Assembly (NCBI GenBank): GCA_947631415.1
Contig: CANRLG010000008.1
Span: 1 to 46,384 of the forward strand
DNA: 46,384 nucleotides
Direction: 5' to 3'
Source of the DNA: an uncultured Clostridia bacterium
GTDB taxonomy: Bacteria; Bacillota; Clostridia; TANB77; CAG-465
Positions 21,701-26,655 of this stretch are shown here, in pieces. Both the position numbers and the translations under genes were made by a program. Below the pieces are notes generated by a model. The model worked only from the letters and a program-made list of their open reading frames with translations. It did no database searches and had not been told where the DNA came from. Numbering within the stretch: position 1 is the stretch's first letter; each line of letters starts with the position of its first letter.

Positions 21701-24700
21701 ATTTAACAAAACCTTTATTTAAGAAGTTAGATGGTGCAAAAATAGAAAACCTTAACATTAAAGGAATTGTATTTAATGGTTCTGGCGATGGAAAAGGAGT
21801 TATTGCAACAACTGCTACAAATGGAACTACAATATCTAATGTTCATGTAGAAAACTTAGTATCACCTGGAAATAGTACGGCAGGAATGGTATTTGAATTA
21901 AGTAAAAATTCTACTATTGAAAAATGCAGTGCAATTAACTTAACATTTAATACCTCTTATGTATCTCAGAGTGTAGCTCCTTGTGTTGTAAATATGAAAG
22001 ACAATTCAAGTATTAAAAATTGTTATGTACAAGGTACAATTTCTTCAGGCTGGTGGCATAATTCAGGATTTGTAGTGGATACAGACAGTACATGCTCTGT
22101 GGAAAATAATATAGTAAACATGAAAATGTCTGCATATTATGCACTTACAGATAATGCTTATGGACATGGTTGTGGAGGAATAGTATGTTCAGACTTAAAT
22201 AATGGAAAAACTGGAAATCAGGGTCTAACTCTTAAAAATAATCTAAGCTTAGTAGTTGGAAATGCTGGTGTAGGAGCAATATATAATCCTAAGAGAGCTA
22301 CATTGTCAAATAATTCTCAAAATAATTATCAGCTTGAAACAGCAGTTGTTAAACATGATGAGAGCAATGCAGTAAAAACTATAAAGGAAGAAGAAATTAA
22401 CGCACAATTCTTTAGAAATGACATACAGTTAGATGAAGAAATTTGGAATATACCAGAAGATGCTTCAATTTCTAATTTACCTACATTAAAAGGTGTTTCT
22501 GTAGCTTATAGTGACCAAGGAAAACAACCTAAAAATTCAGGAATTTATATTCCAGACTATAAGAGAGTTTCAGAGCTTCAAAGCTATCAAGAGGATAGAG
22601 AAATAACATACCATAATATGTACAAATTAATGCCATTCTACGATGCAAAAGAAATAATCAGAGATGGTAACAAGATACCTACAGAAAATCTTTTAACTCA
22701 AAAAGTAATTAAGTATGTTGTACCATTTAATAAAGAAGGTAAGATGGTTTCAAGCTTAACAACTCAAAACTATAATAGCCTAGATAAGATATACATTGTA
22801 TTTGAAGATGGAACAAGACTTGAATATAATATAGCTTATGATGATTATTATGGAAATGTTGTATCATATATGATACCAGAGTTAAATATAGGATATAACT
22901 ACAATAAATATATAGTAGACCCAAATCAAGATAGTGTTAGAAAGCTTATTGAAGTTGCTTCAAAATATGACTTTAAGCAAGATTTAGACCCAGTAACAAC
23001 TAGCATTGAAGAAGATAGTAGACTTTATAAAGAACATTATGATAATTATACTAAATATCATATTGAGGAATTTGTTATAAATACATTAGTAAATATGGGA
23101 TATTCACCAAATATTGAAAGTGATGTTTATGATGATATTATAGAACGTGAGATAATAAATTCTGGAAAATTGAAAAAATTACTATTTGCATATAACTACT
23201 TTACTTATTGGTACAACTTAGATATGGATGGTATAAATTTAGCAGATTCTGTAATGTTCAATTCATCAGAAATGTTCGATAAAGATATGACTATGGAATA
23301 TCTGACAGAACAGCTTGTACAAGGAACAAACTCAGCTACAAATGGAACAGCAGGTTTCTATAATAACTACTTTGTAAAATATACAAGACTTTCAAATTTA
23401 GGATATTACTTAGATTATTATGTAACAACATTAACTCATTATGATAGTGGAATAGAATGGTTTAAATCTAACTTTAAAGGTGGATATTACTATGATATAA
23501 ACGTGGAAAATTCACAAGGATTAGACTATACTATATGGGATCATTTAAAGAAAGATGGAAAAGTACAAACTAATTTCTTACCACTTATGACAGTTCCTGA
23601 AAATTCAATGTATGTAATGTCATCACCAACACAAGCATATTTCGGCTCATTAAGAGTGTACATGAAAGACCCAAATGACCAAAAACAAATAGACGCATTT
23701 AAGGCAAAAGTGGATGTTTGGTTAAAAGAAGTTCAATCATTCTATACATTTGCTTATGATTATTGGGGAAAAGATACAATGAATAAATATTGTGATACAA
23801 ACTATGATATGAGATACACATATACAGGTGTAGGAGATATAACTGTGTATAATAATCCATTAACAACAGAAGAGCCATATCACAAATACTTTGCTGAAGC
23901 AATAGGAAGATGGCCAGCAACGCATGGTGGTGCTTATGCAAATGGTAATGAAGTATTCTGGGCAGTAATTAAAATGCTAGACAATTTCAGAGTAGGAACA
24001 CACGAAACATTACACAACCAAGACTCTAAGATATTCTTAAATGGCTATGGTCGTAGAGGTGATGCAGAAGACTATGCAGCAGGATTTATACAACAATACT
24101 ATAGAGATGGTTGGGTAAGTCCAAATATCTTTGATGAAGAACTTGTTAATGGTAATACAACACAAAATATGCATAAATCTACAGTATCAACAGATAAAAA
24201 GTTACATGACTATTATAATAATTACTTTAGAGTAAATGACTTCCTAGATTGGATAGAGGCACAAGCATACTTTACTCTTACTGCTGAACAAAAGGCAAGT
24301 ATTTCTGTACAAGTATCATATCCAGAGGTAAGTGAAGATAAGCAAGATGAAGGTGATGATGTAGTAGCATACACACCTTTAACTACAGATATGGTAGAAG
24401 GTATGGAACTAAAAGAAATGAAAGATTTGTGGAAGAACAAGATAATGTTAAGACCAGGTGTTAAGAAATATGAAAGAAGGTCACCAGGTGCTGATACTGA
24501 TTCTATATTTAATATTCACTGGTATCAACCACATGCAGATAATAACAGACCAGATGGAGCAAACTTTAAATATCTTGCATGGCAAATGGCAGGTGAAGGT
24601 GGATATTACGAAGGATTAGTACCATACTATTCATTGTCATATATAGGTAAAGTAAATGGAACTGGAGAAAAGACAACAGACTTAATAGCTTTACGTTATA

Positions 24701-26448
24701 TTACTAAAGACCAAACTATGACTTATGAAAGATATAAACTTGAAAGATATGAAGAACTTTCTAAACACTATAACGAGGTAGGCACATATATCGATGGTCA
24801 ACAAATATATAAAGAATATCTTGAAGCTTTACAAACTGATGCAAATAATAAAGATAGAAATCTAACACAAAGCACAGCTGTTAAGAGAAAATACTTCCAA
24901 CAAATAAGACAAGACACAAATGATTTTACTATAGAGCCATTTGAACATAAAGCTCAAGCAGCAAGTTTAGAGGAAGAAGTGCCAATTGAAATAGAAAGCA
25001 TTAAAGAAGTAACAAGTGCACAAGATTTAATAAATTTAATATCTGAAAATACAAATGTAACATTAAAGCTTGGACAAGATATTGATTTATCTGAATACGT
25101 AGATGGAGAAGCTATAATAGATACAGAATTTTCTGGAACATTAGATGGAAATGGATTTAGAATTACGGGAAGTAAATTGCCAATATTTAAGTCATTGAAA
25201 GATGCAACTGTAGAAAATTTAAACATTACTGACTGTATGATTAATACAGATTTGGATAATATTGGTGTTTTAAGTAAAACAATCACAAATTCTACTATAA
25301 CTAATGTTATTATAGAAAATTCTATAGTAAAAGCTGGAAATTATGTCGGAGGCATTGCAGGTATTGTGGATAGTTCTATTTTAGAAGATGTACACATTAA
25401 AAATGTCGAAATTACAGCAGGAGAAAACACAGGTGGTCTTGCAGGAAACATTATAAATAATACTAACATTAAGCAGACTAGTGTAAATGCAACTGTAAAT
25501 TCAGATAAAACTAATGTAGGTACGTTTGTGGGTAAAGTAGATAATTCAGAAATTAACAATAGTTATGCTGTAGGAAAATTAGTAAATAAATCAGATACTC
25601 AAAAAGATTATATCGGTGGTTTTGTTGGATATGCAGATAATGCTGTTTTACAAAATAATTTTGTAAAAGTAGATATGGATACTCCAAAAAATTCGGGAGG
25701 ATTTGTAGGCAAAGTAGTAAATACTATGAAGATTAGTAATAACTTATCATTATCTAATTTAACAAATAACGGATATAAATTTGATGGTATGACAGAAGAT
25801 GAAATACTATTTTCAACAGATGAAACTTGCGAATATTCAAATAATTATGAATTATCAAATACTCAAGGAATAGAAACAGCACAAAGAAATAGCAAAATTA
25901 CTTCTGTAATAACAAGCATTGATATAAGCGAGTTAACTAACGATTTCTTTGAAACTAAACTACATTATTCTATTAAATTATGGGAGTTATCTCAATTAGA
26001 TAATGGACAACTACCAAAGCTAAAAAATAATGACCCCAACAAAGAGTTAAAACTTTTTGATGGAGAAATTGAAAAAGCTGAGGAAATAGATGAAGTAGAA
26101 GAAATAGTAGAACCTAGTGAGAACAATAATACTTTGGTTGAAAATAATGTGCCTGAAAATAATACTAAAGTAGAAAATGTTGTAACACAGGAAGAAACTG
26201 AAAATGAGGTTAAAACAGAAAACGTTATATCACAAGAAAGTAACAATACAGTCAATGAAAATAACGTTGTAGAGGAAAACACAGAAAATAAAATTGAGGA
26301 AGAAAACGTTAATACAGTTACAGAAGAAAATATTGTAAAACCAAGCAATACTATAAGCAACGAAGTTGTGAAAAATGAAATGCCTTTCATAACTAAGGAA
26401 AAACACGAAGATGAAAATAATGTAGTTGTTCCTGAAAAAGAGGAATAA
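6670..26448 (+). CDS. Giant membrane-anchored M26-family zinc metallopeptidase with dockerin and Ig-like repeats (6592 aa)
   Basis: The M26 family includes streptococcal IgA1 protease and ZmpB/ZmpC. Domain order: two membrane helices (about residues 20-43 and 55-75) around a basic loop; a dockerin-like pair of calcium loops (81-139, DVNKDNEVTYDDAKEI and DLNNDGKITVTDV); a Pro/Asn-rich linker (150-204); about 45 Ig-like modules (205-4850) resembling Zmp repeats; a M26_N beta-helix region with GLUG-type turns (about 4854-5240, GTINGNGHTISNLTKPLF); the catalytic region with HETLH at 5778-5782 and the third ligand Glu5800 in GYGRRGDAEDYAAG, which aligns with ZmpB HEMTH...GYGRR; a second M26_N-like domain (6111-6440); and an Asn/Glu/Val-rich tail with no LPXTG. 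If translated from 6670, an AGGAG lies about 12 nt upstream, but the topology fits better when it is fused to the upstream cohesin frame. The substrate is unknown. Confidence 0.93.
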   Translation: MEKQNFLGESTSKIEVKKDVPILGVILIILMLVIVMSLFIYYLKFSRKDQTERKVVISVIAVILLGILLFFTVRIFNTQKNPDVNKDNEVTYDDAKEIMDYLLEIKNVQDDESIKDKDLNNDGKITVTDVAKATEEATDQKYTGSITSPTQENNNGSGTQENKPHNPENPSNPSKPDNPNNPENPSKPDTPQEPDTPIKPENPNYETEIGGSLVSNFTPKKGEEITINLNIDLTPYTQVEFVIINGIKYPVKKGEGNNYSVTIPAPQKAGVQDIVIEGVVLDNGKEVEAEYKITVDVLKDKPEISNFVIDTQKQIPQLTVNIKDNDSAIKSSKVIVTDEQGNVVFQSDELLSNQDNIFALNGLEKDKKYNVKVEVTYDLDSDASGNPEDNRHTDVIFSRDFTLSADYGFEGSNYTITEKVTKEDKVIVQFENAYNSYYDVEYVIIDGNKYKVTKNGNVYQVELEKGKKGKNSIVIEEVLLENGAKYQVNKQLDYVYLKDIPVISGVEVEFKGSKVTVSFDSQDEDNTIKDVKVYLTDENGNIIDEKTLKPNETLAEFDVNEEGSYKVKVETTYDLGDGQERTTVVEYENVVKQLLQVSITDCKYNKYVEKGQLIEVSYVIETNTSDTISSIVVNGVTLPAIKNGDGTYTVKFNVPTSYGKAELNVNKVIFENEGEVDVTYNCEYEVLKSMKPIVEGISVVEKENKATLAFNILDEEDTFVSGRIVVKNTETDESYEISFNSVTDTVHELKNIKEFQNYSVEVYITYDLDTDKLDKANQKEELLGNKEFELIGDFEFNFSDLKVKNVDRQKNVVVLQFNASLAQEASDNYSLKEVMINGVAYQVVLDSNTVYTVEVPFTSPDRQELIVQEAILNNSQGFAITENNKVLVFKDKPEAIVRSTVERELVDGLRKITASLQLNDKDNTIVKGTLCAKLVDAKGNIIDKISLTENSTEIVFRSQKIYDAGTYTVEVYSDYDLIDGLEHKEEKIGEGKATVAIYATIEDARINKYYVQKGEQLQITYTVSSNTQENVSGVIVNGENIAVTKNEDGTYTANVVAPDKYGTFVYDTTRLVYTSNEQQTSATNTLKVDVLRTVKPSISELSINDEDADKPLLKFKILDDEETFVKGKVIITDKQTQEKQEIEFSSKEDTTFELKDIKSLNEYNVEVEITYDFDSDKTDTTNQTTETLANSVFSIIKDYNFTLENFKLVKVDTQNKLIEVSFESGNSSQYVVNKAYINGIEYDVTTQEDNVYTVQIPYNDETRQELVLEKVELENLKEFDNLQQDSILVFKYIPTTQLNLTLNDEKNSINATFSIVDLDSIVTGRYARLLKADGSVTETKSMDEFAKNVEFTSEEPFKAGEYTVQILADFDRVDGKIHNQEVIATANVTVPSNITVTSFNSEKYYVNKDDILKLIFEISSNKEESVQTVKVNGVISTPRKISDNKYEISVNTPDIAGIYEYSLEEIVFEDEETISVNNTEKVDVLKNTVPTVSGVAITTQNVDKPVLSFIVSDDEETFVAGRIVITNTENKKSQQITFDSLDKLEFELSDVEEFTNYEVEIFVTYDLDSNKGDTENQQEQSLEKENFEVIGEYDFSLSNLRVQKVDLDREVIILEFDSTNALEDNYGHQDYYVKSVIINDVAYDIKSKDQDTYTVEVPYTQEVRTELVLQKAILNNLQEFTVDKENSVVVFKSLSAIAIATVQQDNKSISVDVKFIDNDNTLQSAYIVLLDGQGRELSRQSIDGDYVATFNLDEGYTAGNYSAQVVATFDIVDGREHKDEVIATATTSVLPTVTIISSKSEEYVKKDGQVQITYTLDTNTDVDVDTIVVNDIAYNAEKVSENVYKVNVKAPKEAGVTDFKVTRVNFKDENTAQTEYTSQIEVLKSILPTISELVVDDTNDNPVLSFTVIDEEDTFVSGKIIITDTEKGDTTQIPFASKENTSFALSNIEKFKKYNVDIYITYDLDTNNDYTGNQDTEVIKDSFELFGDYKFTLDNLIVKSIDRQRNVAILEFVSTNASEDNDEYSDYYVKEVEINGQIYTVSKEGTTYTVEVPYTSETRTELVLQKAILDNLKEFTDLTNKVVIFKDKPSANIEARVEDEQKTIISDITITDNDEALLDLTAKLVNPKGEVIETVDIDNDEKTVSFKSLEGGIFKAGEYRVELYADYDIKDGITRTEKELIGYTTVKIATKASITSAQVVNYYVEKGGNVEIKYTFTSNNDNAPTGVNVENSLYSLTANDDGTYTASIPAISSGYGVTKQTVSVAMYGEETVTLDSTVDAQYYLLKAKPVIQNFKFNEFSNNQTITFNFIDSEDAIIQKATMVILDEMGEEVKSYDIVKGENTIQLQELSNGKYKVQVKGSYDLDDDKENEQNNYYLSDIFAEQEINVISDYEAKINIENVVVDTENNQVVLTLESNNIAGYETKFVIIDEKEYEAVLENGKYTVKIPYEKAEHTNYTITGVKVENDIELELAQEKTFEIFKATPSANVEVKVSEDNKKITATFSLTDENKAIKSLCARLLDKDNQVVETKEIDSTLTSVEFVCSDNGIFKAKQYTVEIGADYELFDGSTHNSKETIGSNTTQVDIQATVISDTASKYVNKNTNLKIVYEISSNTSEELSSIVVNGKELPATKLENNKYEVEYTSSKDFGEEVLKVETLKYSKDVKVTYQSEIYVLKDIPTITNYSFNDEYKNEVITFDFADADKAMIQNAQVILYDTDKKLNVIQRDVQEGTNTIELNDLDNDTYTLKIEGNYDLDEDNGNSLNEGNLSQIFEPREIKFIKDYQLKFDIKNVEVLRDSNNVKLTLESSNVANYPLSYVVVNGNNYPVVIEDGVTYVLIPYEAQENQNITISNVILQNGVTLSVENASVEIFKGAPKVENFSIDVNENDITVNFKVTDEENIMKNAKILLVDFKGQTVKEQEITSEFTSVEFKDIEKAGSYTVKIVADYDSVDGLEHKAEVLKEETTSITIIARVEKDSKNDYANKNSTLEVTYTITSNTDEKVTKIKINDIEYDASETEDGKYKVEYKTSSQAGDETLKVTELKYQNDEVVSVEYSSTVEILKDKLTISEFKVDTTSEKAKVTYTVNDPDNSFVSGRIIIKNVKDETETEMAISKDKSEYELELLDLNTYNIMLEITYDLDKEADNNLNKTTEVLANEDNVEFIKDYKLEISDLTVVEVERDVLFNAKLQFKSTNASIYDVYSVTIDGKEHEVYKADTLDNTYEFEYPYTKDGLDKRKEITITAITLTNNKKLELSDNLSVVIFKNHPVAENIELENIENTKIKATFKVTDEDKTLTSLYAVLKNELDETIVEEELAIDASEVEFNVMQSGVHKVEIRADYEAVDGLTHTDELLATSNSSVEVKPEVTIATNNISEKYPEKNETIEITYQIESNTMKTPTKVVLNEKEEYVLTPVDESSNLFKISYTASDNSQIENLKVTNVYFGDELGVEVTNFEADIIEVLKTIPTITITSTDILEQNAVAFVITVNDPDGAMTTGNAVVHDQEKILTQGQNNFIVTNIHPDEDHVLNVKVKYDLDYNTIEEGQNEGTVTKDQEFRLVSDYSLTIKDLMTFDKTGKEETYFDKSEQFELRFNSDNKTSLVPEKVTVQDMKNPESKGIEYNVNSVQEGSQHKYYVDIVANSEAGEQEFKIISVTLDGSRMIAEEDFKSENPTATIEVMKAIPTISDFVVNNHENSVTVEFNIKDDDNALKESYVILTNKDDGSQIGKEKVKNGKNTHTFDNLTPGQKYMVKVENNYAVTKNGQVQNDVFKEQEIEITKKEESNFKAKNLAITKRVKAGSNVVITFENSLMSYIDVDTIVIDGTDYTVSKGDNGIYRLSLEPKDKGINKLHVDMVKIQDKEFEIDRNLSYVYEFAEPVAKNVTEISEDTSTSEAVITYNLEDKDNSVVGLTAYMKNSAGSVIATKTIELDEEETKTVRMDLRKVSTYSIELKANCDIGDGATFEEKTLFEQKKETKPRVTIVSQEIDKEYVEKGENVTLTFKINTNVDQEVKKISIGDESYKVTKVTKDGKVVDDTYLITVQAPNETGVFEQRIASIQIGSSLVDQIVYPGDMEPVNIKVFKQRPTISHFIIDEKNNKLSFNVNDPDSSLVSPYPSFVVKQGESELHTEQLNKGEAKYEYNLDTIKMTGTQNEYNVAIDVTYDLRPDAKHEQSILQQLFSAIANDDTPSDEEEDPNAKYIVTENIFNENYKLTGDIEYNLKFNAGLVGPFTLGDYQAFFFECSTGTEYQVSKVIIDGREYSVECCKDNGDGTKDYTGYYKAFSAEQDHITFEKVILENGVALDIPHNDGYSWCMIVQTDPTFVIKDFIEDIDKETVTFKYKLVDNDGKLATNLTFTLMNSQGGVIGTQEINPKDTDTVEFKVPYPPTSVYKLQVSGSLYEIPGYTGWLRPWIPISDEFQSSVNTSILSSTIENKYPNKNETFAIDYVISSTKVIIIDKEDHTNQNKAVGITTLVINGKDYDVQALEDKSETYRIYYTAKEDEGIEDIVVTQIKFSNGDVEQFNHEDQVEVLKTTPYITDFKTVNKLAEGKIEATFVVNDPDGVISTDNIKAKLGEEEKTITTGSNTVEFNVNTDTLLDFQILATFDLDDNKLKDETNANYNTYTDYPIFERKVMLTGDYNVTFSNVSTFNSQSKETNYFEKNEDIKLVFDCVTREKDLYPEKIKIDSQEYSISKVPETENTYAVTIPGSNEAKKISAKIEEVTLNSGNVVTIENQKVDYEILKDNVKVTDFKYSILTSDADTIELNINVEDLDNANKKTRVEIIDEYGAKITTSKDILDIGANNITFKKTEAEKYTVSVYSTYDRDLDEANEQNYLNDVRIHNQIVSLTTRYIEMKDIVDIKLYTFDELGNAVRVDSLTEDNINVVENCLVEVSMKTISTFYSKVTSYKVEGTKLKLVLAYTDAMVYTGEDELKPLEVTLDILENTQEYEYSGSFKSLVENMRTHNTKDYVINLDKDYDISDYVIPDNQKAVIDFDYKGTINGNGHTISNLTKPLFKKLDGAKIENLNIKGIVFNGSGDGKGVIATTATNGTTISNVHVENLVSPGNSTAGMVFELSKNSTIEKCSAINLTFNTSYVSQSVAPCVVNMKDNSSIKNCYVQGTISSGWWHNSGFVVDTDSTCSVENNIVNMKMSAYYALTDNAYGHGCGGIVCSDLNNGKTGNQGLTLKNNLSLVVGNAGVGAIYNPKRATLSNNSQNNYQLETAVVKHDESNAVKTIKEEEINAQFFRNDIQLDEEIWNIPEDASISNLPTLKGVSVAYSDQGKQPKNSGIYIPDYKRVSELQSYQEDREITYHNMYKLMPFYDAKEIIRDGNKIPTENLLTQKVIKYVVPFNKEGKMVSSLTTQNYNSLDKIYIVFEDGTRLEYNIAYDDYYGNVVSYMIPELNIGYNYNKYIVDPNQDSVRKLIEVASKYDFKQDLDPVTTSIEEDSRLYKEHYDNYTKYHIEEFVINTLVNMGYSPNIESDVYDDIIEREIINSGKLKKLLFAYNYFTYWYNLDMDGINLADSVMFNSSEMFDKDMTMEYLTEQLVQGTNSATNGTAGFYNNYFVKYTRLSNLGYYLDYYVTTLTHYDSGIEWFKSNFKGGYYYDINVENSQGLDYTIWDHLKKDGKVQTNFLPLMTVPENSMYVMSSPTQAYFGSLRVYMKDPNDQKQIDAFKAKVDVWLKEVQSFYTFAYDYWGKDTMNKYCDTNYDMRYTYTGVGDITVYNNPLTTEEPYHKYFAEAIGRWPATHGGAYANGNEVFWAVIKMLDNFRVGTHETLHNQDSKIFLNGYGRRGDAEDYAAGFIQQYYRDGWVSPNIFDEELVNGNTTQNMHKSTVSTDKKLHDYYNNYFRVNDFLDWIEAQAYFTLTAEQKASISVQVSYPEVSEDKQDEGDDVVAYTPLTTDMVEGMELKEMKDLWKNKIMLRPGVKKYERRSPGADTDSIFNIHWYQPHADNNRPDGANFKYLAWQMAGEGGYYEGLVPYYSLSYIGKVNGTGEKTTDLIALRYITKDQTMTYERYKLERYEELSKHYNEVGTYIDGQQIYKEYLEALQTDANNKDRNLTQSTAVKRKYFQQIRQDTNDFTIEPFEHKAQAASLEEEVPIEIESIKEVTSAQDLINLISENTNVTLKLGQDIDLSEYVDGEAIIDTEFSGTLDGNGFRITGSKLPIFKSLKDATVENLNITDCMINTDLDNIGVLSKTITNSTITNVIIENSIVKAGNYVGGIAGIVDSSILEDVHIKNVEITAGENTGGLAGNIINNTNIKQTSVNATVNSDKTNVGTFVGKVDNSEINNSYAVGKLVNKSDTQKDYIGGFVGYADNAVLQNNFVKVDMDTPKNSGGFVGKVVNTMKISNNLSLSNLTNNGYKFDGMTEDEILFSTDETCEYSNNYELSNTQGIETAQRNSKITSVITSIDISELTNDFFETKLHYSIKLWELSQLDNGQLPKLKNNDPNKELKLFDGEIEKAEEIDEVEEIVEPSENNNTLVENNVPENNTKVENVVTQEETENEVKTENVISQESNNTVNENNVVEENTENKIEEENVNTVTEENIVKPSNTISNEVVKNEMPFITKEKHEDENNVVVPEKEE
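6681..6696 (+). other. Candidate +1 frameshift or quadruplet-decoding site (CGGA) between cohesin and M26 frames
   Basis: Frame 0 reads GAA CTT TCT CGG AGA AAG and stops at 6711 (TGA). Skipping the C at 6690 gives GAA CTT TCT GGA GAA AGC and continues for about 6585 codons. The join (GKTELS-GESTSKIEVKKD) is a plain polar linker. It has the same CGGA context as the break in def. Confidence 0.65.
7285..21230 (+). repeat. About 45 tandem Ig-like modules in the M26 protein, in a four-module super-repeat
   Basis: Modules of about 90 residues recur in the order A-B-C-D. A contains 'VxINGxxYxV...YTVEVPY' and ends in VFK. B ends in 'AGxYTVxIxADYDxxDGxxH'. C contains 'YVxKxxxLxIxYxISSNT...VLKxxPTIS'. 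D contains 'DEExTFVSGRIVIT' and ends in 'ITYDLDxxxxxxxNQ'. Counting the YDLD- and DG-type ends gives about 22-23 pairs. Sequence identity between copies is moderate at DNA level, so these are old duplications rather than an assembly artefact. Confidence 0.85.
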
Positions 26449-26473
26449 CTAAATAGAAGCTATTTAAGTTTCA

Positions 26474-26507
26474 GAAAAAGAGTGAGAATATTTTTTCACT
26501 CTTTTTT
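26474..26507 (+). terminator. Intrinsic terminator after the M26 gene
   Basis: AAAAAGAGTGA (26475-26485) pairs with TCACTCTTTTT (26496-26506), ending in a T-run. Confidence 0.9.
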
Positions 26508-26568
26508 CTAGCTTGTTAGTATAACTAATACTTATACAGAATATAATATTCTTCTATTTTACATAATA

Positions 26569-26614
26569 TTGTTTTAGAATTATAATTAAATTATGTAAAG
26601 CAAATGTGCTTTAC
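26569..26614 (+). promoter_or_regulatory. Weak promoter and inverted repeat upstream of the gene at 26656
   Basis: TTGTTT (26569-26574) and TATGTA (26592-26597) are separated by 17 nt. The perfect inverted repeat GTAAAGC/GCTTTAC (26595-26601 and 26608-26614) overlaps the -10 and could be an operator or a 5' hairpin. Confidence 0.35.
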
Positions 26615-26655
26615 AACGCAAATAATTAAAATGTAATATAGAGGAGGAAATAATT

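Noticed and set aside
22727-24440. Several minus-strand frames opposite the M26 catalytic region
   Set aside because: They are shadows of the AT-rich coding strand, rich in Leu/Tyr/His, with no start signals; the plus strand carries clear M26 motifs.
25992-26390. Minus-strand Ser/Phe-rich frame of 132 codons
   Set aside because: It mirrors the repetitive ENN/VEN tail of the M26 protein and has no independent support.
26330-26448. C-terminal sortase signal in the M26 protein
   Set aside because: No LPXTG/VPTG motif, hydrophobic helix or basic tail is present; anchoring is N-terminal.
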